Source: a virus
IMG/VR virus record: IMGVR_UViG_3300009159_002684
Span: 1 to 34,495 of that record
Length of the DNA: 34,495 nucleotides
Reading direction: 5' to 3' (one strand)
Position 1 is the stretch's first letter, and every line of letters begins with the position of its first letter. Shown here piece after piece: positions 7,766-14,635 of this stretch. Under the pieces are notes generated by a model. It was given only the letters and a program-made list of their open reading frames with translations, did no database searches and was not told the origin of the DNA. The position numbers were made by a program, and so were the translations under genes.

Positions 7766-9048
7766 TTCTTGCCCTTGGCAGCTTCTTCATAATGGGCCCA
7801 AATGCCAAACTCGGGCGTAGCTTCTGGGTTGCTTTTGATAACCCAAACGGTATCGCAGTAGTCTTGCACTTGCTCTGGGCTCCAACCAAAGAAGCAAAAG
7901 TCTGTAAACATAATCAACTTCTTGGGCTCAATGTCGTTTTCTTTAAGGTATTCCCAAACGCAATGAGGGTCAGTACCGCCGCCGCCACCGGGCTCGTAAC
8001 TAGTAATATCCTCTGCAGAGTCCGGGCTGTAGTCTGCAGGATTGTAGACTTCAGTGTCCCAAGTAATAATATGCACCTTGTAGTCATCATACATATCCAT
8101 AATACCTTTGACCTCGCTTAGGAACAGCTTAAGGTCATCGTTGCTAATGGAGCCTGAAGTGTCAATGGCCACGCAAATATCGATGGTCTGTGCATTCTTC
8201 ATTCCAGGCAAGATAGCATCCATATGCCAGCCTCGACGGCTAGGACGGGTCCAGCTATAGTCGTTCTTAATAATGCTTTGGATCTGTTGTTGCAACAGCT
8301 CTCTCCAATTAACCACAGGAGCTGTCAAATCCTTGATCATTCTTTTAATGTTGCCAGGCACGTTGCCTGCACCTGCGGCCTCGGCTGCCGCTAATACAGC
8401 TTCTTTAATCTCGTCTCGGATAGCTTTCTTTTCTTCTTTGCTCAAACGTGGTCGGCCATTGTTGCCTTCTTTGTTGCCATTGCCATCGTTGTCGCCATCG
8501 TCGTCACCTTCTTCATCGCCATCAAGGTGCTCGTCGAGCACTTGCTCCAAAAGCTTCTGGACGTCAATTTTACTTGCGTTCTTGTACAGGTCGTCGTAGA
8601 CTTCCTCGGCACTCCAACCTTGGTACTTGTTATTGTACAGGATTGGCACTTTGGTAATCTTGTCACCAATCTTGTGCTCAATTAAGTCTGCGTTGACACA
8701 ATAGTCGTCGGCAATGTTCCACAGGCGGGGCTCACGGTCGCCTCGACGTCCCATATGGTCATAGACCACGTGCAGGACTTCGTGTCCAAACAAGAACTCG
8801 CACTCTTTAAGACTTAGGCGGTTAATGAATTCGCTATTGTAAAAGAAGTGACGGCCTTCTGTAGCCGCAGTAGGGCACCAGGCGTCGGCGTTTTGTATAA
8901 TAAGGCGGGTGGCCAAGTTACCAAAGAAAGGAGCCTTGAGCAAGAGTCCAACACGAGCGGTGATCAATTTTTCTCGTGCCGCGATGTCCACGCGAGGATT
9001 TGTTACTGTGACAACTTTGCTTTTTTCTGATAAAGTACTATCGCTCAT
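7762..9048 (-). CDS. VWA-like/putative metallopeptidase protein (DUF2201 type)
   Basis: This 428-aa protein has an N-terminal zinc-metallopeptidase-like segment with HEVLH (H89-E90-x2-H93) and a further H98. A very acidic Asp/Glu/Gly/Asn linker at about 172-200 follows, then a helical part. The C-terminus is a von Willebrand factor A domain with a MIDAS-like DTSGS at 296-300. The architecture matches the predicted metallopeptidase/VWA-like family usually paired with a MoxR-type ATPase. That ATPase is encoded directly upstream. The pair probably remodels or loads metal into a target complex; the target in a phage is unknown. The gene has its own promoter and a TAAGGAG ribosome-binding site. 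Confidence 0.9.
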   Translation of the reverse strand: MSDSTLSEKSKVVTVTNPRVDIAAREKLITARVGLLLKAPFFGNLATRLIIQNADAWCPTAATEGRHFFYNSEFINRLSLKECEFLFGHEVLHVVYDHMGRRGDREPRLWNIADDYCVNADLIEHKIGDKITKVPILYNNKYQGWSAEEVYDDLYKNASKIDVQKLLEQVLDEHLDGDEEGDDDGDNDGNGNKEGNNGRPRLSKEEKKAIRDEIKEAVLAAAEAAGAGNVPGNIKRMIKDLTAPVVNWRELLQQQIQSIIKNDYSWTRPSRRGWHMDAILPGMKNAQTIDICVAIDTSGSISNDDLKLFLSEVKGIMDMYDDYKVHIITWDTEVYNPADYSPDSAEDITSYEPGGGGGTDPHCVWEYLKENDIEPKKLIMFTDFCFFGWSPEQVQDYCDTVWVIKSNPEATPEFGIWAHYEEAAKGKK

Positions 9049-9071
9049 ATCTGCTCCTTAGTAATGTATAT

Positions 9072-9100
9072 ATTATAGCATAAAAAAATAACCCGGACAA
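9072..9100 (-). promoter_or_regulatory. Sigma70-like promoter with -35 in terminator loop
   Basis: On the minus strand there is TTGTCC, a 17-bp spacer, then TATAAT with an extended TGC just before the -10. It sits 24 bp before the VWA gene start. The -35 hexamer (9095-9100) falls in the loop and arm of the terminator at 9090-9110. Confidence 0.8.
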
Positions 9101-9110
9101 GAGCCGGGCT
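9090..9110 (-). terminator. Rho-independent terminator after the AAA ATPase gene
   Basis: On the minus strand, AGCCCGG, a 7-nt loop and CCGGGTT (7 bp with one G-U) are followed by ATTTTTTT. It lies 8 bp after the ATPase stop. Confidence 0.85.
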
Positions 9111-9117
9111 ATTCATT

Positions 9118-10245
9118 TTACTTGGCACTTGCGGCTACGATGTACTTACCAAAACGCTGATGGAACTCGTTAAAGTTCTTGAGCTTGCCTGGCACAAAGG
9201 GCAGGTTGTAAGTAGTCAACGCAACACGGATACCCATTACCACAAGCTCTGTGGTAAAATTGTCCATAACGTAGCGCAGGAAGTTGTCGCTTTGGGTGTA
9301 CCAGTCTGACAGACCTTTGGTGTCCTTGCCATCCTTGGCAACCTTGGTGTAGTTGTCTTGGAGCTCGTAGCACAGGCTAATAGTCAAAGAGTACATAGCA
9401 GAGATCTCTTTAGTCTTAAGATCTTTAACTTTGCCTGACAGGATGTCTGTAGGGTTGGGCATATTGCCCGACACTTTGCGGTGAGCCATAAACTTAACAG
9501 CAAGGCCTTCACCAATGGTACCTGCAATAAGGTCCATATTAGTAGAGTCGTCGCCATCTTCCAACAGCTCAGACACAAAGGTCCAAGAGCGCGGTGTGGC
9601 AAAACTACGACCCGAGCTACGGGGGTCAAAGTCGTACAGGTCCTGCTTGGCAAAGCTAATGTAACCTACCACGTCTTTGTGGATACGGTTCTTAACTGCC
9701 CAGGTCTGCCAGGCTTCAAAGTCCGAACGCATTTCCAAGTGGATAAAGCGGTTAGCCAGTGGGCTGGGCATACGATAAGAAATACCCTTGTCGCTTTCTC
9801 TGTTACCTGCGGCAACGACAACAACGTTGTCTGGAAGTGTGTATTTTCCAACACGACGATTCAAAATAAGTTGATAGGCACTGCCTTGCACTGCCGGTGC
9901 GGCCTGGTTCATCTCGTCCAGGAACAAGACAATAATAGGATACTGCTCAGACATTTCTGCGTCGGGCAGTTCAATTGGAGGAGCCCAATCCATTTTGCCG
10001 TTGTCTTTATTGTAGAATGGGATGCCACGTAAATCTGTGGGTTCCATCTGACCTAAGCGTAGATCGATTGTAATGCCGCCTAGCTCTTCTGCAATTTCTG
10101 CAACAAGTTCGGACTTGCCAATGCCGGGAGGACCCCAGAGGAATAAGGGGCGTTGCTTTTTAAACGCACGAAGAATTGAACGACGGGCCTCAACAGAGGT
10201 TACTGTACGGGCTTCACTAACACTTGCACTTGCTGTCTTTGCCAT
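9118..10245 (-). CDS. MoxR-like AAA+ ATPase
   Basis: This 375-aa AAA+ ATPase has Walker A GPPGIGKSE (38-46), Walker B VLFLDEMNQA (Asp110-Glu111) and a sensor-like VVVAAGNRE. These features place it with MoxR/dynein-related (AAA_5-type) ATPases that work with VWA proteins as chaperones. The VWA/metallopeptidase partner is the next gene downstream, separated by a terminator and a fresh promoter, so the partners are transcribed separately. AAAGGAGCC precedes the ATG. The N-terminal Ala/Ser-rich segment looks flexible. The role in infection is unknown. Confidence 0.92.
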   Translation of the reverse strand: MAKTASASVSEARTVTSVEARRSILRAFKKQRPLFLWGPPGIGKSELVAEIAEELGGITIDLRLGQMEPTDLRGIPFYNKDNGKMDWAPPIELPDAEMSEQYPIIVLFLDEMNQAAPAVQGSAYQLILNRRVGKYTLPDNVVVVAAGNRESDKGISYRMPSPLANRFIHLEMRSDFEAWQTWAVKNRIHKDVVGYISFAKQDLYDFDPRSSGRSFATPRSWTFVSELLEDGDDSTNMDLIAGTIGEGLAVKFMAHRKVSGNMPNPTDILSGKVKDLKTKEISAMYSLTISLCYELQDNYTKVAKDGKDTKGLSDWYTQSDNFLRYVMDNFTTELVVMGIRVALTTYNLPFVPGKLKNFNEFHQRFGKYIVAASAK

Positions 10246-10274
10246 TGTTGGCTCCTTTGTTAAACAATACTTCT

Positions 10275-10303
10275 ATTATACGAGAAAACAATACCCCACA
10301 CAA
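10275..10303 (-). promoter_or_regulatory. Sigma70-like promoter with -35 in terminator loop
   Basis: TTGTGT, 17 bp, TATAAT on the minus strand, 30 bp before the ATPase start. The -35 (10298-10303) lies wholly inside the 11-nt loop of the preceding terminator. Confidence 0.75.
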
Positions 10304-10319
10304 CCGTCGGGGTATTGTT
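10287..10319 (-). terminator. Rho-independent terminator, 11-bp stem
   Basis: A perfect 11-bp stem (AACAATACCCC with GGGGTATTGTT) encloses an 11-nt loop and is followed on the minus strand by TTCTCG. It lies just after the stop of the gene at 10327-10848. The U-tract is short, so efficiency is uncertain. Confidence 0.7.
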
Positions 10320-10326
10320 GTTGCTA

Positions 10327-10848
10327 TTATGCAACGTCTTCTGTCTGTGCGGCCAACGCTTCGTCGAGACGCACAAGGCCACACTTGACCAAGCCCTCAA
10401 CATCGTACACCGAGCCGGCGTACCACACACCGTCCTTCATAATATAGTAGTACTCGGCAAAGCACAAGTCTACCTGTTCCAAGAACTCTGCGAATGTGTG
10501 GGCTACCTTGAACTCCGTGTCAGTCTCGCCGCGATCACGACCGTAGAAAGTAGAGTAGCCTGCTTCCTGTGCCGCTTCGTGCGAAGCTTTGGCTTCTGCT
10601 TCAAGGCGATCGTTTTCTTCGTCGCTTAATTCCGAGCTCCGTACAGTGAACTGGCTAAAGGCGTGCTTCTCACCAATGTTGGGACGCAGGCTGGACAGAT
10701 CGCCAAGTGCTACTAGGTTGTTGGCTTTGGCACTGTTATAGTGCTCTTGCAGAATGGCGCCATTGTACGACAGATAGCCGTCCCAGTGGCAGTAAACACT
10801 TTTAACAGTGTCGCCGTGCATAACCCCGATGCGTGAACGTGTACCCAT
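10327..10848 (-). CDS. Conserved phage protein (MGTRSRIG type), unknown function
   Basis: This 173-aa protein has a distinctive N-terminus (MGTRSRIGVMHGD, then SVYCHWDGYLSYNG) that I recall in many phage hypothetical proteins. The middle is Glu-rich and helical, and the C-terminus ends in an acidic tail. No catalytic residues can be assigned. It has its own sigma70-like promoter and an AAGGAG site, nearly identical to those of the next gene upstream, suggesting strong early expression. Confidence 0.8.
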   Translation of the reverse strand: MGTRSRIGVMHGDTVKSVYCHWDGYLSYNGAILQEHYNSAKANNLVALGDLSSLRPNIGEKHAFSQFTVRSSELSDEENDRLEAEAKASHEAAQEAGYSTFYGRDRGETDTEFKVAHTFAEFLEQVDLCFAEYYYIMKDGVWYAGSVYDVEGLVKCGLVRLDEALAAQTEDVA

Positions 10849-10855
10849 TTGCTAA

Positions 10856-10910
10856 CTCCTTTTTGCTTACTATGCTAGTATTATAACACACTTCGAATTT
10901 TTGGGCAACC
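10856..10910. repeat. Promoter-leader direct repeat, copy 1
   Basis: About 55 bp containing the promoter and leader are nearly identical to 11302-11356: the segment from the AAGGAG site to the -10 is identical, with scattered changes in the spacer and -35. It marks duplication of a regulatory cassette in front of two unrelated genes. Confidence 0.85.
10880..10908 (-). promoter_or_regulatory. Sigma70-like promoter (TTGCCC-17-TATAAT)
   Basis: TTGCCC (10903-10908), 17 bp, TATAAT (10880-10885) on the minus strand. The leader down to the AAGGAG site is almost identical to that at 11303-11354. Confidence 0.85.
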
Positions 10911-10915
10911 GTTTT

Positions 10916-11296
10916 TTAATCGGCGCCAAAAGTTGTTGCTAAAAACTCACGGCATTGTGCTTCTGTGCGTTTAGTCACTACAACCTTGCCGCCCATAAAG
11001 CCCACGAACAGATTGCGGTGTTCCACAAACTTGATCTCGCCATCTGCACCGGTATGCTTCTGACGCACAGGTGCTTTCTTGGCTACTACTTTTTTAGTAG
11101 TTTTTGCAGGAGCCTCTGCAGGCAGTTTTGGTTCTGTTTTGGCAACGGCACCGGTTAAGGGTGTATGCTTAAAACCGTGTTTGGCATCGTAGTTGGCCAG
11201 CTGGCGCTCGGTCATACCCCAAGTGTCCAAAAGACGCTTGACTTCTGTGCCGGGCAGTTGGTGCCAGTTAATACAAGTATCAGTCCAGTTTTTCAT
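10916..11296 (-). CDS. Hypothetical phage protein with Lys/Ala-rich linker
   Basis: This 126-aa protein has two parts joined by a basic Lys/Ala/Pro linker (about 51-80; PAKTTKKVVAKKAPV). The N-terminal part is WTDTCINWHQLPGTEV. The C-terminal domain is a short alpha/beta unit (FVEHRNLFVGFMGGKVV, then EAQCREFLATTF). The composition resembles nucleic-acid-binding early phage proteins, but that is inference. The start is backed by AAGGAG and a strong promoter. Confidence 0.75.
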   Translation of the reverse strand: MKNWTDTCINWHQLPGTEVKRLLDTWGMTERQLANYDAKHGFKHTPLTGAVAKTEPKLPAEAPAKTTKKVVAKKAPVRQKHTGADGEIKFVEHRNLFVGFMGGKVVVTKRTEAQCREFLATTFGAD

Positions 11297-11301
11297 TGCT
11301 A

Positions 11302-11356
11302 CTCCTTTTTGCTTACTATGCTAGTATTATAACACAATTCGAACTTTTGGTCAACC
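11302..11356. repeat. Promoter-leader direct repeat, copy 2
   Basis: Second copy of the cassette at 10856-10910, in front of the gene starting at 11296. The two copies share ACTCCTTTTTGCTTACTATG and the following CTAGTATTATAACACA on the plus strand. Confidence 0.85.
11326..11354 (-). promoter_or_regulatory. Sigma70-like promoter (TTGACC-17-TATAAT)
   Basis: TTGACC (11349-11354), 17 bp, TATAAT (11326-11331) on the minus strand, 30 bp before the ATG at 11296. It overlaps the last codons of the upstream zinc-ribbon gene. Confidence 0.88.
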
Positions 11357-11635
11357 GGGGTATTTTGGATACTTTGGACGCTTGGGGCAGAAAGGGCAAT
11401 CGGCATCCTTGCAAACACCTTCCAACCAGGCGTTGCAAGGATCACAATAATTGCTGTCAAATTCGACATTATAACTGCGATAAGTGCCACAATGAAAACA
11501 TCCAATATCCTCCTTAGGGTCAAACTGTAGCTTGACCTTGGGATTGGCTTTGCGACGACTAAGATTTGGATTGCGGTCGTGCGCCTCTGCTTTCATTGTT
11601 GTGAGATACCCTCTACTATTTTCCCAACCATTCAT
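11351..11635 (-). CDS. Small zinc-ribbon-like phage protein
   Basis: This 94-aa basic protein has paired cysteines C46-x2-C49 and C64-x2-C67, followed by C75, C80 and C83, a pattern expected for one or two structural zinc sites. The C-terminus is Lys/Pro/Tyr-rich (PKRPKYPKYPG). I place the start at 11635 (MNGWENSRG), with GGGAG 7 bp upstream. A further in-frame ATG at 11665 lies at the promoter -10 region and is unlikely. The expected role is nucleic-acid or protein binding; the target is unknown. Confidence 0.78.
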   Translation of the reverse strand: MNGWENSRGYLTTMKAEAHDRNPNLSRRKANPKVKLQFDPKEDIGCFHCGTYRSYNVEFDSNYCDPCNAWLEGVCKDADCPFCPKRPKYPKYPG

Positions 11636-11667
11636 AGTTTTTCTCCCTTTTAATTTGTAATACAATT

Positions 11668-11696
11668 ATTGTAACATCTTTCGGGCTTTTGGTCAA
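11668..11696 (-). promoter_or_regulatory. Sigma70-like promoter (TTGACC-17-TACAAT)
   Basis: TTGACC (11691-11696), 17 bp, TACAAT (11668-11673) on the minus strand, 33 bp before the zinc-ribbon start. It shares TTGACCAAAAG then CGAA with the promoter at 11326-11354. Confidence 0.85.
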
Positions 11697-11700
11697 CGAA

Positions 11701-11738
11701 TACCAAAGTAAATTTTAGGGTTATACCAAAGTAAATTT
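11701..11738. repeat. Two 15-bp direct repeats upstream of a promoter
   Basis: TACCAAAGTAAATTT occurs at 11701-11715 and 11724-11738 (23-bp period), starting about 4 bp upstream of the -35 of the promoter at 11668-11696. The spacing near two helical turns fits an activator, UP-like or repressor site; the role is inference. Confidence 0.7.
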
Positions 11739-11763
11739 CTTGTGGTTTTTACGCAACACAAAG

Positions 11764-11790
11764 AAAAACCCGCCATTTTGACGGGTTTTT
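11764..11790 (-). terminator. Rho-independent terminator
   Basis: AAAAACCCG, a 9-nt loop and CGGGTTTTT form a 9-bp perfect stem with A/T tracts on both sides, so it could work in both directions. It follows the gene ending at 11829. Flanking TTTTTACGCAAC copies at about 11747-11758 and 11799-11810 form a short direct repeat around it. Confidence 0.85.
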
Positions 11791-11828
11791 GGTGTTGTTT
11801 TTACGCAACTGTTACTAAAGTATTACTC

Positions 11829-12389
11829 TTAGACTATGCCAAAAAATGCGTAGTGCTGTGGCAAATCCCAAGTGTTTGGATCCACTATAGGTTGCCCGTT
11901 GTAGGTCTCAAATTTGCTATTAAGTACAGAGTACCTTTTAAAGAAACGCCAATTGTCTGGACTGGTCTTAGACAATCCATTATCTTGCAAAACTTTGTCA
12001 CTGTGTTTCTTAATAAGGCAGGTTGGTGTATTTAATGCTTGGTTGATGGTCAGGCGCCCCTCAATTAACATATCCCGAACACTGCTAGCCGGAATTACGT
12101 GTTCAAAAATACTTTCACCTTTACGCACTCCTACCTCTATATAATGACTTTTAATTTTACCCCTAATAGAGTAATCGTGGTAGCGACGGATATGGTGGTC
12201 AATGCTGTCTCGCAATAACCTAGCCCGCATATCTTCTTCGAAGACTGTGCCACGATAGATTTCTAGTAGACGTTCTAGTTCCTCTGTAGTAAATGCAAGA
12301 CACTGGCGGTATGCTTTGTCATTGCGTTTAACACCTTTGTTACGCTCGGGCTTTCTATAGCCCTCAACAAGTTCTTGAAAGGTTGACAT
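11829..12389 (-). CDS. Hypothetical phage protein, possible HNH-like fold
   Basis: This 186-aa basic protein starts at ATG 12389, one base after the upstream stop. An ATG at 12431 would add 14 residues overlapping the upstream gene. The N-terminal half is helical and Arg-rich (ERLLEIYRG, then RARLLRDSIDHHIRRY). The middle has EHVIPASSVRDML followed by an Asn/Thr-rich stretch, vaguely like an HNH nuclease core, but the second His/Asn set is not clear. It may be co-functional with the DGQ-motif protein it follows. Confidence in function is low. Confidence 0.7.
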   Translation of the reverse strand: MSTFQELVEGYRKPERNKGVKRNDKAYRQCLAFTTEELERLLEIYRGTVFEEDMRARLLRDSIDHHIRRYHDYSIRGKIKSHYIEVGVRKGESIFEHVIPASSVRDMLIEGRLTINQALNTPTCLIKKHSDKVLQDNGLSKTSPDNWRFFKRYSVLNSKFETYNGQPIVDPNTWDLPQHYAFFGIV

Positions 12390-12390
12390 T

Positions 12391-13596
12391 TTAGTACAAA
12401 TCTTTCTTGGCTGGTTGGAAGGCAGTGTCAATACGCAAGGTGGGCTTACGACCAGTCCAAGTCTTGTTCAATTGATACCACAAAAAGGTACCACCGTTGC
12501 GCCAGTTCTTAGTAAAACTAATACGTGTCGGTGCCTGTACTGCACCGGCCCAATACTTGGTATGCCAGGACTTATAAGCATCGCGCACTTTGTCCCAAAA
12601 TGCACTAGCTTCGTGGAAGTCAGCACCAAACAGACTGTGCAAGTGATTACCCAAGTCCACTACTTCCTCGTCAGTATAGTCAATGCCGTCTTTCTTGGCC
12701 ATATCAAACCAAGCACACATAATCTCAATCTCCTGACTAGCAATAGGACGAGCCACTGGAAAGGTAGTAGTGTACAAGGCAAACTTACGGATAATATCAG
12801 AGCTATAGTGATTGAGCTCTTGCATACGACCAATGGCGCCGGGCATATGAGTATCACCAAACTTGTCGGCTGTGACAAACAAATCTGCTTGTTCTAGGTA
12901 TTGTTGTTTGAGCTCTGCATCTACCCACGCCGGATTGGTGTTACCATCAATACGAACTCCGTAGATCATCTGCATCCAAAGATCAATTAAGTCCAACAAC
13001 TTCTTGCCAACATCGCTGTTTCCGCTGACAAAGTTTTCACGGATGTCTGCTTTCTTGCTTACTTTGTAAATGTTGACAGGGACCATTACGTCTTTGGGGT
13101 CTTGACCCAGGATTAATACTGCAATAACATAAAATGCCGCGGCAGTGTTCTGACCGTCCCAACTTGCATACAGTCCTCTTTTTCCTGTAGGGTAGTATTT
13201 AAAGTCTGAACTGTTACCAGTTACCTGATACACTTGTATAGGCATTGCCTGTACGTCACGAAAGTTGCTGACAATGTAAAAAACCCAATAGAGAATTAAC
13301 ATACGTTGGATTGTGGTATCAATCAAGATGTCACTGAGTGGCATTTGAATAGATTCGACAATGTCTAGATCGGAGAACTTTTTAACATTGGGATAGCGTT
13401 TCTTGAAGTCGTTGATAGCTTTTTGTAGCTGACTTCTCATACCGACTTGTTTCATAAGTGGCAATCCACTTATGGCCTGGTTAAATCGATCTTTAATGTC
13501 TACAAAGATCGAATCGGTTTGCGAGTACCGAGAGTTTATCTGCGAAGCGCAAGAGGGTGCAGGTGCTTGTTTGAGCGCAAGATTTGATTTTGCCAT
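12391..13596 (-). CDS. DGQ-motif protein, ParB/DGQHR-like
   Basis: This 401-aa protein has a motif RGLYASWDGQNTAAAF (about 140-155) resembling the DGQHR or ParB-like core in which Asp-Gly-Gln-x-(R/T) contacts nucleotide or DNA. It follows a strand-rich segment (AMPIQVYQV) as expected for that fold. The rest is helical, with a basic Trp-rich C-terminus. Function is uncertain: a nuclease, CTPase or DNA-binding role are possibilities by analogy. It has a strong AGGAGG site, its own promoter and overlapping palindromes that could be operators. It is not a canonical plasmid ParB. Confidence 0.78.
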   Translation of the reverse strand: MAKSNLALKQAPAPSCASQINSRYSQTDSIFVDIKDRFNQAISGLPLMKQVGMRSQLQKAINDFKKRYPNVKKFSDLDIVESIQMPLSDILIDTTIQRMLILYWVFYIVSNFRDVQAMPIQVYQVTGNSSDFKYYPTGKRGLYASWDGQNTAAAFYVIAVLILGQDPKDVMVPVNIYKVSKKADIRENFVSGNSDVGKKLLDLIDLWMQMIYGVRIDGNTNPAWVDAELKQQYLEQADLFVTADKFGDTHMPGAIGRMQELNHYSSDIIRKFALYTTTFPVARPIASQEIEIMCAWFDMAKKDGIDYTDEEVVDLGNHLHSLFGADFHEASAFWDKVRDAYKSWHTKYWAGAVQAPTRISFTKNWRNGGTFLWYQLNKTWTGRKPTLRIDTAFQPAKKDLY

Positions 13597-13657
13597 AATA
13601 TGGCCTCCTAATTGTACTTGGCAAAGTTTTTAATATACAGTGCCAATATGGTAAAAA

Positions 13658-13681
13658 GTAGTAGACAGAATTGTCTACTAC
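13658..13681 (-). terminator. Perfect 10-bp hairpin at the promoter start point
   Basis: GTAGTAGACA, a 4-nt loop and TGTCTACTAC form a perfect stem followed on the minus strand by TTTTTACC, so it looks like a terminator for the gene ending at 13719. It lies exactly at the predicted +1 of the promoter at 13689-13717, so it could also be an operator or a 5' stem-loop. Confidence 0.7.
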
Positions 13682-13688
13682 AGGGCTA

Positions 13689-13717
13689 AGTGTACAGGAG
13701 GTACACTAATCTGTCAA
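13689..13717 (-). promoter_or_regulatory. Promoter (TTGACA-17-TACACT) covered by a palindrome
   Basis: TTGACA (13712-13717), 17 bp, TACACT (13689-13694) on the minus strand. A perfect 7-bp inverted repeat, AGTGTAC-N5-GTACACT (13689-13707), spans the -10 and spacer, placed as a repressor operator would be. Confidence 0.75.
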
Positions 13718-13718
13718 C

Positions 13719-14078
13719 CTAGGTGATGCGAATGTTGTTTTTTTGCATCCTGTCGCTATACAGGCAACGGCCACGCTTTCGCACCAATTCGGCCATACCC
13801 TGGGGATCGCTTTCAAAAGATGCTTTGATATCTTCTTGGCCAACATTGGCATCAACGTCAATGGCATAAATTTCATAATGTCTTTGCGAATTAAATTTAG
13901 CCCTGAGCATAATCATATTGGCAATCTGATTAGGATTAGATTTGTTGTCTACGCCACGTAAGATATCAAAGGTTTTTTGACGATCCATATCAGAAATGTT
14001 AATACAGGCTTCAAGTCCGTGCATATCCCAACTAAGTAGATATGTTTCGACATCGTAGTTTACTTCACTTTTTTTCAT
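13719..14078 (-). CDS. Hypothetical phage protein
   Basis: This 119-aa protein is preceded by the lysin gene with an ATGA overlap, which sets the start at 14078 (MKKSEVNYDVET). It has alternating charged helices and strands, with an EIYAIDVDANVGQEDIKASF block and a basic C-terminus (RKRGRCLYSDRMQ). The block resembles small phage proteins with a repeated regulatory fold, but no family is recognised. It could be a lysin partner by coupling only. Confidence 0.7.
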   Translation of the reverse strand: MKKSEVNYDVETYLLSWDMHGLEACINISDMDRQKTFDILRGVDNKSNPNQIANMIMLRAKFNSQRHYEIYAIDVDANVGQEDIKASFESDPQGMAELVRKRGRCLYSDRMQKNNIRIT

Positions 14079-14635
14079 AAAGATATCCAACTGTTTTTTG
14101 CTCGATTATAAAACTTGTGGCGACCAATTTGCACAATATAATGATTCTGATCTACCCACTTAGGATCTTTAATATAATCTGCGTGATAGAATAAACTGCG
14201 CTCTAGGCCAGAAACTCTCCAACCATTGACAGCACGTTGAGCAATGGTTTCGCACTCTTGCCATAGTTTGGCATTGGGCTTGGGTAAGGTCTTCATTCTA
14301 GTCCAGCTAAACTGTGATTTAGAATAAACTACTGCACAGATACTGTTACCCCAATATCCATTGGATACTCTGTTAAGGGTAATATTTGCCACAGCATACT
14401 TGCCTGCGGCAGATTCGACGCCAGCCTCATAATAGATATTACGAGTCAGACATTCTATGTCTTTTTTACTGGCCTGTATCTTAGTTTCTCTATGCACCAA
14501 ATCGCCAATTTGGTCAATTTGGTTTTGCATTTGATCCAAGCAGCTGGCAATACGGTCAAGGTAGTTAACAATGTAGCCAAGACCGGAGACCACCGCCACG
14601 GCTGTGGCAGTCAATACAACGTTTTGTACTTTCAT
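14075..14635 (-). CDS. SleB-type cell wall hydrolase (membrane-anchored endolysin candidate)
   Basis: This 186-aa protein has an N-terminal hydrophobic segment (5-24), which would act as a signal-anchor. A short coiled coil (about 26-50) follows, then a Hydrolase_2/SleB domain from about 60. NIYYEAGVESAAGKYAVAN (67-85) carries the family glutamate E70, and later motifs include SQFSWT and SLFYHADYI. SleB-like enzymes cleave peptidoglycan glycan strands, so this is a good lysis or wall-remodelling candidate. The N-terminal segment suggests export to the periplasmic side. It is coupled by TAATG to the upstream gene and ATGA to the downstream gene. Confidence 0.9.
   Translation of the reverse strand: MKVQNVVLTATAVAVVSGLGYIVNYLDRIASCLDQMQNQIDQIGDLVHRETKIQASKKDIECLTRNIYYEAGVESAAGKYAVANITLNRVSNGYWGNSICAVVYSKSQFSWTRMKTLPKPNAKLWQECETIAQRAVNGWRVSGLERSLFYHADYIKDPKWVDQNHYIVQIGRHKFYNRAKNSWISL

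Noticed and set aside
9481-10032. 183-codon rightward open frame opposite the ATPase gene
   Set aside because: It is antisense to a clearly conserved Walker-motif gene, with no ribosome-binding site and no recognisable protein. The composition looks like a codon-bias shadow.
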